In this document: positions 42,821 to 50,495 of the stretch, one piece after another | Layout: every line of letters begins with the position of its first letter | How positions within the stretch are numbered: the stretch's first letter is position 1 | DNA from: Candidatus Villigracilis affinis | GTDB lineage: Bacteria > Chloroflexota > Anaerolineae > Anaerolineales > Villigracilaceae | Length of the DNA: 64,000 nucleotides | Direction: 5' to 3' | Assembly (NCBI GenBank): GCA_016718275.1 | Contig: JADKEA010000019.1 | Coordinates: 516,001 to 580,000, forward strand | Position numbers and translations under genes: made by a program | The notes under the pieces: model-generated | The model's input: only the letters and a program-made list of their open reading frames with translations | What the model was told of the DNA's origin: nothing | Databases searched by the model: none

Positions 42821-44191
42821 CTACTTTGGTTTGATAAACGTAGAAGGATCGAAACTATATGTAAGGATCTTCCCGCCAATGATTTCTCCCATGAGGGTGG
42901 TAATGTTTTCATCTTTTACATTGGCATAAAAGAAATGGTTGGCATCAACCCACTTTAGAAAGTATCCACCGATACGAATATGTGGGCCATCGATGCCAGC
43001 TAAATAGTAGGGGTTATAAGCGATGTATTTACTGTCTGGGCTCCATGGAGAGAGTTCCATAAAGCATGTCCCCCCCTCAAACAACTGCGTGCTTCCATTA
43101 TCGAGATTTCCCATGTAGCCATCGTAGAAAATCCACTTACCGTCCGGTGATACTCTGACGATATCGAAACACCCTCCTGCCCTCCTTGCTGGAGACGGGT
43201 CAAATGGTATTTGAACTGATACATTATTCGCAACTGCATAATGCCAGACTGTAAAAGTCACATGCACAGGAAAGCCAATCCCAAATTTGGGCGCATCCGG
43301 AATCGTAAGGATGAGCCCGCTTGAATCGGGAAGCCAGTTTTGTACCGGAAATATCTCGACAGGGGTGCTGGGTGTGTAGGGTAGGATATTGTTACGAATA
43401 ACATTGCCGTTTATGTCGTATATATCCATATGCCCGGGCGCAAATACCGATACCATTCTCCCGTCAGGAGAGATTTTGAAAATTCCGTTACGGTTATATT
43501 GCCTGGTCTCGCCTGGGTGTATAAATTCCACTATTTCACCCGTATCTGTGTCTACAAGATAAAGTCCAATGGAACAGGGGGGATTGTATTCCTCCGAACC
43601 GCACAGGCGGGTATTGAATAACAATTTGTGGGTGCCAGGTACAAAGGTGGGTAAATATGTCTTCGTTCCTTTTCCTAATGTATCAAGCCATTGCTCTGTG
43701 ATGAGTCCCTGTTCCTTGCTTCCATCTGTGTTAATTGAGTAAATGTTCAGGTACTCTTTATCAGAAAGTTCCCTTTGGGTGGTAAAAATAGAGCCGTTTT
43801 TACGAGTAAAAACGATCTTACGGTTATCATCTGAAACTATTGGAAAATGAGGTTCCTCACCACCATGAGTTAACTGGGCTGGCGAATTGTTCCCATCTTG
43901 AAAATATAAATCTCCGTCTTTTCTAAAAATTAGGATATATCCATCAAGCGGGAATGACGATGGCGGCGTTGGGGTAAATGTGACTGGAGTCTCTGTCGGC
44001 CATGGGGTTCTAGTTACATATGGTGTTCGAGATGGGATTTCAGTTGGTTGAATCGGCAATGGAGCGATCGTTTTCGTGGCAAGGGTTGATGGACCTGTTG
44101 ATGTTTCTATCGCCTGCGGGTTGACAGTCACATTGGGCGAGCAACTGACCAGTACGCAGGTCAACAACGCCGCAAATAGCGTTTTTTTCAT
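42821..44191 (-). CDS. TolB/PD40-like beta-propeller lipoprotein
   Basis: 456 aa. Lipoprotein signal LFAALLTCVLVSC (Cys about 18), Pro/Thr linker to about 80, then repeated strands with the WD40-like PD40 signature: EPHFPIVSDDNRKIVFTRKN, GIFKISPDGRMVSVF, IVRVSPDGKWIFYDG and LSPWSPDSKYIAYNPYY. This predicts an extracytoplasmic six-bladed-type propeller. GC content is a little lower and codon use looser than in the neighbours. The ligand is unknown. Confidence 0.82.
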   Translation of the reverse strand: MKKTLFAALLTCVLVSCSPNVTVNPQAIETSTGPSTLATKTIAPLPIQPTEIPSRTPYVTRTPWPTETPVTFTPTPPSSFPLDGYILIFRKDGDLYFQDGNNSPAQLTHGGEEPHFPIVSDDNRKIVFTRKNGSIFTTQRELSDKEYLNIYSINTDGSKEQGLITEQWLDTLGKGTKTYLPTFVPGTHKLLFNTRLCGSEEYNPPCSIGLYLVDTDTGEIVEFIHPGETRQYNRNGIFKISPDGRMVSVFAPGHMDIYDINGNVIRNNILPYTPSTPVEIFPVQNWLPDSSGLILTIPDAPKFGIGFPVHVTFTVWHYAVANNVSVQIPFDPSPARRAGGCFDIVRVSPDGKWIFYDGYMGNLDNGSTQLFEGGTCFMELSPWSPDSKYIAYNPYYLAGIDGPHIRIGGYFLKWVDANHFFYANVKDENITTLMGEIIGGKILTYSFDPSTFIKPK

Positions 44192-44298
44192 GAAGTCTCC
44201 TTTTTTGTTTGTTCGGGGTGGTGCATCGCTTCAATTACCCCCACAAGAATTTCAACCCAAATTATACAGAGGTCCGCTTTTGGCGGAAGTGTCAAGCG

Positions 44299-45294
44299 TC
44301 ACGCCTTCCGCCCTGCCTCCCACTCCCGCACGCGGACAAAAAGTTCCCCCAGCGGATTCAAACTCGAAACAGGCACAGCGAGGTTTTTTGTTTTGGTGCG
44401 GTCATATTGAAACACGCGTGAATTCGGCGCGATCAACTTTGCGCGGCGGCGGAATTCTTCACGGGTGATCCAGCCCGTCAGCGTGATGTCCATGCCGTAG
44501 AGCCACAGGTTGCCCCACTCCAACGGCGCGATGACATGCGCCTCTTTGAAAGCTGGGCTGTGAATCCCGATCCGCGCTGAAGGGATGTTTCTGACATGGA
44601 TCGCCATGACCGAATAAAACGGAGCATCCACGGTCACACGCACTTTTGGAGGCAGACTGAGAACCCGCGTCACAAATCCTCGACCTTCGTCCTGTCCGCT
44701 GATCTCGACGATCAATTCCTCGTCTGATTCAGATTTCAAGACCAACGGCGCAAGCGGAGTCCATTGATACGGTCGCCGCCATGCTTCGGGCATGAGGTGA
44801 ATCAAATAGCGCGGCTGATTGGTTTCGATCACCTTTTTCAAGTCATCTTGCGAGGCGGCGATCAAGCCTGAGAGAAAAGCGAACAGATACAGGTCATTGT
44901 CCGCGTGCCCATCGTTGACGTGATGATCCGAAGGCACCAGCGCGGGCGCATTTAGAATCAGCGACGGGTCGCTCCGCATTTGCGCGATCTGGTCGCGATG
45001 TGAAATGAAAAACGATTGAACGTCACAGCGCCGTCCGCCCAGCGAAACATCATATTGATCGGGGTTGGTAAATGGATTGGCGCTGGCGATCTCGAACGGA
45101 ATTCCCTGCTGCGAAAGATAGCGCCGAAACGCCAATTCCACTGCCGCGCCTGCCACCGTGCGGCGGAGTTGATTGTAGGGCTTGCCTTTGGCGTGATCGA
45201 AACGATTGGGCAAAGTCCGCAGCGCATACGCAATTCCGCCTTCGGTGAGGTCGGGCGTGTATGGGAGGTGGATGAGGTCAGCGGGGGAGAGCAT
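44299..45294 (-). CDS. Hypothetical protein with PD-(D/E)xK-nuclease-like segment
   Basis: 331 aa soluble protein with no confident family. Residues about 48-105 read AGAAVELAFRRYLSQQGIPF, then QYDVSLGGRRCDVQSFFIS: a helix with Glu, a strand with Asp, and a strand with D-x-Q, the order of a PD-(D/E)xK fold in which the usual E-x-K is D-x-Q. The remainder is strand-rich and ends WEAGRKA. It might be a restriction-like or repair nuclease, or a non-catalytic relative; the evidence is only this pattern. It is not adjacent to a methylase of DNA type. Confidence 0.5.
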   Translation of the reverse strand: MLSPADLIHLPYTPDLTEGGIAYALRTLPNRFDHAKGKPYNQLRRTVAGAAVELAFRRYLSQQGIPFEIASANPFTNPDQYDVSLGGRRCDVQSFFISHRDQIAQMRSDPSLILNAPALVPSDHHVNDGHADNDLYLFAFLSGLIAASQDDLKKVIETNQPRYLIHLMPEAWRRPYQWTPLAPLVLKSESDEELIVEISGQDEGRGFVTRVLSLPPKVRVTVDAPFYSVMAIHVRNIPSARIGIHSPAFKEAHVIAPLEWGNLWLYGMDITLTGWITREEFRRRAKLIAPNSRVFQYDRTKTKNLAVPVSSLNPLGELFVRVREWEAGRKA

Positions 45295-45303
45295 GGGGGG
45301 AAA

Positions 45304-45368
45304 TGATGAAGGATGAAGGATGAGGATGAAAAAAATAAAACCCTAATGCCTAATTTCTAATGCCTAAT
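45304..45368. repeat. Degenerate tandem words GATGAAG and CTAATGC
   Basis: GATGAAGGATGAAGGATGAG (from 45307) and CCTAATGCCTAATTTCTAAT (from 45342) are imperfect tandem repeats. The second runs into the 3' end of the phosphatase gene. Similar word-like repeats sit before other genes (46277, 54357, 61507, 63522). Confidence 0.45.
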
Positions 45369-46270
45369 CCCTTTTCAATTGCTGGGGCAATTCCTGTGAG
45401 GTCGTGGATATCTTTTCCGAATTCATCGCGGATGGATTTTTCCCCGAATAATAAAAGCGGAACGTCGGCTTCGGTGTGTTTGCGGGTGGAGAGGTCTTCC
45501 ATGTTGCCATGGTCAGAAGTGAGCAGGACGAGGTCGCGGCTGTCCCAATGTTCGAGCAGACCTTTCAGCACACTGTCGAATCTTTCCATCTGGCGCACTG
45601 CCGAACCCATATCCTGTTTGTGGCCTGCGTAATCGCTGGCCCAATATTCGAAGAAAGAGAAATCGTATTGACGGGCGAGGTCGGCGAGTCTTTTCCCCGC
45701 TTCTTCGGTTTCGAAGATCGGCGCTTCGGGGAAGTTCAAAAATTCGTGCCAGCCCTGCCCCGTGAAATCTGCGGAGAGCGCCTTGCCTGCAAAATAATCT
45801 TCGTGTGTGAAAAGCGGCAAGCCAGCATTGGTCAACGCGAGCGGGATGGCAGAGTACAACCGCTTGCCCGAATCGATCCCCTCGAAATAGCGCGGCGGAT
45901 ACGCATTCAATAACGCGGCGGTTTTGCCAGCCTGCACAGTTTTTGCAAAAACAGTTTTGCCATCGAGATATTGCGCCACCTCGGGGTTGGGCTTGGGGCC
46001 ATAGTGATATCCGATCTCGGCGGGGATGTTGATGCCCGTCAGCAAAACGGCCTGCCCCGTTGCCGATTGTGGCGCGCCGCTCACGCCAAGCCTTGGGTCG
46101 ACGGAAAACAGCGCAGCTGACTCACCTTCGCTTGATGCTGATTCTTTGAGCAGTTTCCGCCCCCCAAGCAGAGACTCAAGGTACGGCATGTTCGCGCGCG
46201 CAAATGGATTGATCTCCGCGTTGTTTTCGCCGAGTCCGATGCCATCGAGGAAGAGGAAGAGAATTTTCAT
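45350..46270 (-). CDS. Alkaline-phosphatase-superfamily metalloenzyme
   Basis: 306 aa from ATG 46270, where the family's first strand MKILFLFLDGIGLGENNAE starts with a metal-ligand Asp. Other metal-site residues are in FFEYWASDYAGHKQDMG and LLTSDHGNMEDLS...KHTEADVPLL, the His/Asp cluster shared with cofactor-independent phosphoglycerate mutase and phosphopentomutase. The nucleophile-region GAPQSATGQAVLLTG carries a Ser/Thr. Substrate is unknown. Its start is 51 bases from the methyltransferase stop, so it may be last gene of the selenoprotein operon. Confidence 0.82.
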   Translation of the reverse strand: MKILFLFLDGIGLGENNAEINPFARANMPYLESLLGGRKLLKESASSEGESAALFSVDPRLGVSGAPQSATGQAVLLTGINIPAEIGYHYGPKPNPEVAQYLDGKTVFAKTVQAGKTAALLNAYPPRYFEGIDSGKRLYSAIPLALTNAGLPLFTHEDYFAGKALSADFTGQGWHEFLNFPEAPIFETEEAGKRLADLARQYDFSFFEYWASDYAGHKQDMGSAVRQMERFDSVLKGLLEHWDSRDLVLLTSDHGNMEDLSTRKHTEADVPLLLFGEKSIRDEFGKDIHDLTGIAPAIEKGLGIRN

Positions 46271-46320
46271 AGGGATGAATGATGAATGATGAGAGTTAGA
46301 TGTGTTGAGTGTTCCGATAT

Positions 46321-46902
46321 TTACCAATCAACTTTTCCCGCCTTCTGATACAAAAACCATGCTGATTTTCGCTCGCGTTTGTCGAATCCATCGCGGCGGG
46401 AGATTTGGGTAAATGTTTGGGTTGGGATCAGGTCCAAGTCCGCGGGGACAAGCCCGGGCGCGGTGTGATCGTCTGTCTGTTTAAAGAATCCGTACATGAG
46501 CCAGAATCCGTTTGGGGCGAGGATTCGATCCAGTTGAGTCAGATAATCCGCTTTGTTGGGGAGGCCGTGGAAACAGCCGATATCAAGCGCGAGGTCAAAT
46601 TGCCCGCTGATGTTTTTCATTTGGGTTGCATCATCGGTGAAGAGATCGGCCTGCACGCCTGCGGATTTTACTTTTCGTTTTGCCATGCGAATGGCGCGGG
46701 AGGCGAAGTCGAAGCCTTGCACCTGCCAGCCTGTTTTTGCGAGGGTAATAACGTTGGTGCCCGTGCCGCAGCCGATATCGAGCGCGCGGCCTGCGGGGTG
46801 GCTTTGGATGAATTCGAAAAGTTCGGGCGGGGTGATGCCGCTATCCCAGGGCGGGCGGCGCAGATACCAAAGGTTGAAAGAGATGCGGCGGAAGAAATTC
46901 AT
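46321..46902 (-). CDS. Class I SAM-dependent methyltransferase
   Basis: 193 aa from ATG 46902. SAM-binding motif I is ALDIGCGTGTNVITLA, motif II region GFDFASRAIRMAKRKV, and motif III-like FDLALDIGCFHGLP. The architecture and the DIGCFHGL motif resemble thiopurine/tellurite-type methyltransferases, but substrate cannot be assigned. Its ATG overlaps the stop of the thioredoxin-like selenoprotein gene (ATGA at 46902-46899), so translation is coupled to correct UGA read-through and termination upstream. Confidence 0.85.
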   Translation of the reverse strand: MNFFRRISFNLWYLRRPPWDSGITPPELFEFIQSHPAGRALDIGCGTGTNVITLAKTGWQVQGFDFASRAIRMAKRKVKSAGVQADLFTDDATQMKNISGQFDLALDIGCFHGLPNKADYLTQLDRILAPNGFWLMYGFFKQTDDHTAPGLVPADLDLIPTQTFTQISRRDGFDKRERKSAWFLYQKAGKVDW

Positions 46903-47396
46903 TTTAGTGAGTCGCGCACCAACTGCGGGTCGAATTCGCCGACCTGCCGCCACACTTCGTTGCCCTGCGCATCGAAGAAGATGAAGGTGGGGGTGAATTC
47001 GAAGTTGTAGAGGGGGGCGAGTTCCATGCCTGCGGCTTCCTGAATGTTCAGGCGGATGAAGTGGATGCGTTTGCCAATGCTGATTTCGTTATTCAATTCC
47101 TGTTCGAGCTCGTCAACGACGGGCTTAATTTGGGTGCAGGTAATTCAGAAGGGGGATTGGAATTCGAGCAGGACGGGTGTGCCCGCGCCAATGAGTTCCT
47201 TGACGGCCACGGCATCGCCCATCAACGGGGTTTGGCGCGGATGCAGGATTACCCATGCGGTAATAAGGGCGGTGACAACCACCCCAAAGGCAAGGAAATC
47301 ATTCCATTTTGGTTTGTTTGTGAGCAGAATGCTTCCAGCAATGACCACCAGACCGATGGCCAGCGCAAGGAATGAGTATTCCCGAAAGAGCGCCAT
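46899..47396 (-). CDS. Membrane-anchored thioredoxin-like selenoprotein (UxxC), UGA-containing
   Basis: 165 aa if the in-frame UGA at 47147-47145 is read as selenocysteine (residue 84). ATG 47396 has GGAGG 9 bases upstream. Two N-terminal helices (SFLALAIGLVVIAGSILL; FLAFGVVVTALITAWVIL) anchor a thioredoxin domain: PVLLEFQSPF-UGA-ITCTQIKPVVDELE, so CxxC becomes UxxC. The rest is intact: NIQEAAGMELAPLYNFEFTP with cis-Pro in FTPTF, and a normal end. No other stop interrupts the frame. A hairpin at 47124-47108 (minus strand) lies at bacterial SECIS distance. Without read-through the product would be an 83-aa stump. A TGC/TGT-to-TGA mutation or error is the alternative; selA/B/C/D are not in this window. 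Confidence 0.8.
47108..47124 (-). promoter_or_regulatory. Candidate bacterial SECIS hairpin
   Basis: In the mRNA, GCCCGUC-GUU-GACGAGC forms seven pairs with one C-A mismatch, plus an outer A-U. The loop begins with G, 28 bases after the UGA, inside the usual 16-37-base range for bSECIS elements, and the hairpin lies within the coding sequence as bacterial SECIS do. Confidence 0.55.
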
Positions 47397-47571
47397 CAAA
47401 AGTTTCCTCCAGTTTTCTGGTTGCCGGTGGAACGGCTTGTTTTCTTAATTCAAGAATTCACCCCGAGAGGTGAATTATCGCTTGTTTCATCCATAAAGTG
47501 AACTTTTACAGGAAATCGATCAAGTCATGCGATTCTGTAAATGTCATGCGCAGGCCGTGACGGTTCACACT

Positions 47572-47600
47572 TTGACAATTCAATTGAGTTCTTTTACAAT
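47572..47600 (+). promoter_or_regulatory. Sigma70-type promoter of the EF-G-like gene
   Basis: TTGACA (47572-47577), 17-base spacer, TACAAT (47595-47600): near-consensus. Predicted start near 47607 leaves a 90-base leader before ATG 47697. The rest of 47400-47571 holds no gene. Confidence 0.75.
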
Positions 47601-47696
47601 CGTGCAACTTGTCCTTCAGTTTTGTCCGAATTTGGCTTTACTTGAGACGAGAAAACGAATTGCTTTACATCCTACACTTATAGGAAGGCTACTTTC

Positions 47697-49778
47697 ATGA
47701 AAGAGTATACCACCGAGTTTCTTCGCAACATCGCGCTGGTTTCACATGGAGGCGCGGGGAAAACGATGTTGGCAGAAGCATTTTTACATGCAACGAAGGC
47801 GACCACACGTCTGGGAAAGGTCGAAGACGGGACCACGGTTTCGGATTATGATGACGAGGAACATCGCCGAAAGATTTCGATCTACTCAAGTATTATTCCC
47901 ATCGAGCATCGCGATCATAAAATAAACGTAATAGACGCGCCAGGCTACACCGATTTTGTGGGTGAGATCATCTCCGCCCTGAGTGTCGCTGATGGCGCGG
48001 TTATTTTAGTGGATGCCGTCTCGGGTATCGAAGTTGGAACGGAACTTGCATGGCGCTACGCAGATGAATTCAATCTGCCGCGCTTTTTTGTTATTAATAA
48101 GATGGACCGCGACAACGCGAATTTCGAAGCGACTTATGACGCCATCGAAGAATTCGTGAAGGCGCATGGCAAACGTGCCATCAAGGTCCATTTGCCGATC
48201 GGTGAAAAGCAGAACTTCAAGGGTGTGGTCGATATCATCGGCATGAAGTCCTATATGGGCGATGGAAACACCACGGCGGATATCCCAGCCGAATTGAAGG
48301 AAGCGGCAGAAGCGGCTCATTTTGCAATGGTGGAAGCAGCCGCCGAAGGCGAAGATGAACTGATGGAGAAGTATCTCGAAAACGGTTCATTGACCGACGC
48401 GGAAATGGTACGTGGACTTGAAGATGTGGTCTACGCTGGAGCATTTGTCCCTGTGTTCTGTGCTGCTGGCGGACATGAAGTCGGCGCGATCGCCCTGCTC
48501 AATGACATCATCGACCTGCTGCCTTCTCCGTTGAATGGGCCGAAGCGTGTGGCGCAAGGCAAGAGCGGCGAAGAGGAATTGAAGCCGTCTGATTCTGAGC
48601 CGCTGGCAGCCTATGTTTGGAAAACCACTGCCGACCCGTTCGTTGGCAAGATGACCTACTTCCGCGTGTACTCTGGTTCTGTCCAGGCCGATGGACACGT
48701 TTGGAATCAAATCAAGAGCGCCGATGAACGCGTCTCCGGTCTGCACTTCCAGCGCGGCAAGGAAGCGATCCCGGCGAAAGTGATCCATGCCGGTGACCTT
48801 GCCGCCGTTTCAAAATTGACCGTCACTGCTACAGGCGATACCCTGTGCGATAAAGGCCATCCGCTCACGATCCAGAAACCGAAATTCCCCGCCGCACTGT
48901 ATCGTGTGGCGATCACCCCGAAGAGCCAGGCTGATGCGGCCAAGATCTCACCCACACTCGCGCGTCTGTGCGAAGAAGATATGACCCTGATCTGGCAAAA
49001 CGACCCGATCACACACGAAACCGTGTTGCAGGGTATGGGCGACCAGCATATTGACGTGGCGCTGCATCGCGCGCAGGCCAAGTTCCAGGTCGGTTTATCC
49101 ACCCATGAACCGCGCATCGCCTATCGCGAAGGAATTACCCGCAAGGCCAGCGCCCAGTATCGTCACAAGAAACAAAGCGGTGGCTCGGGTCAGTTTGGCG
49201 AAGTGCACCTTCGCATTGAACCTCTGCCCTCTGCTGACTTCGAATTCACCGATGAACTCGTCGGTATGAACCTGTCGAAATCCTATTTGCCCCCGATCGA
49301 AAAAGGCATTAAGGCCACCATGGAACGTGGTGCGTTCGCGGGCTATCCGATGAGCAACGTCAAAGTGATTGTGTATGACGGCAAGGAACATGAAGTGGAT
49401 TCCAAACCTGTCGCCTTTGAAATTGCAGGACGTGAAGCCTTCAAACTTGCCGTGCATGAAGCGGGCCCGGTCTTGTTCGAGCCCATCATGAACGTCCGCG
49501 TGACGGTGCCAGATGCGAACATGGGTGATGTAATGAGCGACCTCAACACACGCCGCGGCCGCGTACAGGGCACGGATTCGGAACACGGAAACACGGTCAT
49601 TGTGGCGCATGTGCCCATGGCAGAATTGCTGCGCTACACCACCCAACTCCGCTCCATTACCGGCGGGCGCGGATACTTCACCATGGAGTTCGATCATTAC
49701 GATACGGTCCCATCCCACATCACCGGTCCGATCATCGAAGCCCACAAGAAGGAAATGGAAGCCAAGAAGGAAGAGTAA
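47697..49778 (+). CDS. Elongation factor G-like GTPase
   Basis: 693 aa translational GTPase of the EF-G type. G1 is SHGGAGKTML (canonical EF-G has AHIDAGKTT), G3 DAPGYTDFVGE, G4 INKMDRDNA. Domains II-V follow in the EF-G order, including EPRIAYREGITRKASAQYRH and domain IV GSGQFGEVHLRIEPL, with the tip region ending in RRGRVQGTDSEHGNTVIVAH. The altered G1 and moderate divergence suggest it is the second, FusA-like paralogue found in many bacteria and possibly not the main translocase. Strong upstream promoter at 47572; terminator at 49806. Confidence 0.88.
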   Translation: MKEYTTEFLRNIALVSHGGAGKTMLAEAFLHATKATTRLGKVEDGTTVSDYDDEEHRRKISIYSSIIPIEHRDHKINVIDAPGYTDFVGEIISALSVADGAVILVDAVSGIEVGTELAWRYADEFNLPRFFVINKMDRDNANFEATYDAIEEFVKAHGKRAIKVHLPIGEKQNFKGVVDIIGMKSYMGDGNTTADIPAELKEAAEAAHFAMVEAAAEGEDELMEKYLENGSLTDAEMVRGLEDVVYAGAFVPVFCAAGGHEVGAIALLNDIIDLLPSPLNGPKRVAQGKSGEEELKPSDSEPLAAYVWKTTADPFVGKMTYFRVYSGSVQADGHVWNQIKSADERVSGLHFQRGKEAIPAKVIHAGDLAAVSKLTVTATGDTLCDKGHPLTIQKPKFPAALYRVAITPKSQADAAKISPTLARLCEEDMTLIWQNDPITHETVLQGMGDQHIDVALHRAQAKFQVGLSTHEPRIAYREGITRKASAQYRHKKQSGGSGQFGEVHLRIEPLPSADFEFTDELVGMNLSKSYLPPIEKGIKATMERGAFAGYPMSNVKVIVYDGKEHEVDSKPVAFEIAGREAFKLAVHEAGPVLFEPIMNVRVTVPDANMGDVMSDLNTRRGRVQGTDSEHGNTVIVAHVPMAELLRYTTQLRSITGGRGYFTMEFDHYDTVPSHITGPIIEAHKKEMEAKKEE

Positions 49779-49805
49779 TTTAGTGAACGGTAAAAAGTAA
49801 TCAGT

Positions 49806-49841
49806 AAAAAGTCCCAATGCATTTGGCTTTGGGACTTTTTT
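49806..49841 (+). terminator. Terminator of the EF-G-like gene
   Basis: AAAAAGTCCCAA (49806-49817) and TTGGGACTTTTT (49829-49840) form a 12-bp stem followed by T. Confidence 0.9.
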
Positions 49842-49907
49842 GTTTTCTAACACCTATTCACATGAAATTTCTCCGCCAAAGGCAATCAACTCGCAGTAAA
49901 ATAAAAT

Positions 49908-50180
49908 ATGCCAATTATCCGCTTTCCCGCCCTGATGAAATTCTATGTCGATAACCAGACCGAGTTCGAAGTGAACGGCGCAACCGTTGCCGAAGTGCTT
50001 GAAAATATCCTCGTGCGTTACCCGGCGTTGAAACCGCATTTATATGATGCGAATGGCGAACTGCGCAGGCACTTCAATATTTTCGTAAACGGAGTGCATC
50101 TGCGCGAATTGAATGGGCTGGCGACGGAATTGCAAACGGGCGACAAGGTCATCTTAATGGCCTCCGCTGCTGGAGGATAA
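49908..50180 (+). CDS. MoaD/ThiS-family ubiquitin-like sulfur carrier (CysO-like, copy 1)
   Basis: 90 aa beta-grasp protein ending in Gly-Gly (MASAAGG), the tail that is adenylated and converted to a thiocarboxylate. Core features: PALMKFYVDNQTEFEVNGAT, VLENILVRYPALKPHLYD and GDKVILM. It lies immediately upstream of the cysteine attenuator and CysM gene, but with 315 bases and a new promoter between. A paralogue sits at 52922 inside the operon. It is likely a sulfur donor for cysteine or a cofactor; which partner it uses is not visible. Confidence 0.88.
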   Translation: MPIIRFPALMKFYVDNQTEFEVNGATVAEVLENILVRYPALKPHLYDANGELRRHFNIFVNGVHLRELNGLATELQTGDKVILMASAAGG

Positions 50181-50258
50181 AACGCATCATACCTAACGAG
50201 GGCCTGATTCGGTTTTCTAAAAAAGAAGCTACCTCCAGAGTGATGCGGAATTTCAGTA

Positions 50259-50286
50259 TTGACAAATCGGGTAAGATAAGTAAAAT
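50259..50286 (+). promoter_or_regulatory. Promoter of the cysteine operon
   Basis: TTGACA (50259-50264), 16-base spacer, TAAAAT (50281-50286). Expected start near 50293 places the leader-peptide ATG 17 bases into the transcript. Confidence 0.65.
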
Positions 50287-50309
50287 AACGCGCATCTAAT
50301 CGGAAACCT

Positions 50310-50354
50310 ATGAAAACATTTAACTATTGCTTGTGTCTATCGCGGGGCTCGTAA
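50310..50354 (+). CDS. Cysteine leader peptide (MKTFNYCLCLSRGS)
   Basis: A 14-codon open frame between promoter and cysM, encoding MKTFNYCLCLSRGS with consecutive TGC-TTG-TGT (Cys-Leu-Cys) at 50328-50336 and stop TAA at 50352. The site CGGAAACCT before ATG is a weak ribosome site. Two Cys codons in 14 are far above chance, Cys being a rare residue, and they sit directly at the 5' arm of the first hairpin, as in trp/leu/his attenuators. The peptide would act as a sensor of charged Cys-tRNA, not as a product. Inference from layout; no expression evidence. Confidence 0.65.
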   Translation: MKTFNYCLCLSRGS

Positions 50355-50475
50355 CCACCCGCCTGAGATAGACCTCCCCGCAGTCAACGGAAACAGACGG
50401 TTGGACGACCCCCGCTTGCAGAATTTTGCATAGTGTGGCGCTCGTTCGCCGTCTTTTTGTTTACCCGTTGACTGC
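50335..50475 (+). promoter_or_regulatory. Transcription attenuator of the cysteine operon
   Basis: Hairpin 1:2 is GTCTATCGCGGG (50335-50346) with CCCGC (50358-50362) and GATAGAC (50367-50373). A 2:3 alternative pairs CCGCCTG (50359-50365) with CAGACGG (50394-50400), one mismatch. Hairpin 3:4 pairs AGACGG (50395-50400) with CCGTCT (50449-50454), followed at once by TTTTTG. A perfect 11-bp outer stem GCAGTCAACGG (50380-50390)/CCGTTGACTGC (50465-50475), followed by TTTTG, encloses it. The alternatives exclude each other, as in leader-peptide attenuators: stalling at the Cys codons would cover arm 1, free arm 2 for arm 3, and prevent the terminator. Confidence 0.6.
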
Positions 50476-50495
50476 TTTTGATTTAAAAGGATGAC

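Noticed and set aside
47097..47144. Two separate genes, a membrane stump and a truncated thioredoxin
   Set aside because: The frame is continuous over the UGA, the second piece would start after the active-site Cys, and no ribosome site lies at the inner ATG.
50341..50395. TPP riboswitch (CTGAGA after a GGGG segment)
   Set aside because: CCTGAGATAGACC recalls the THI box, but the second conserved part (CUGAUC-UAAUACC) is absent and the downstream genes make cysteine, not thiamine.
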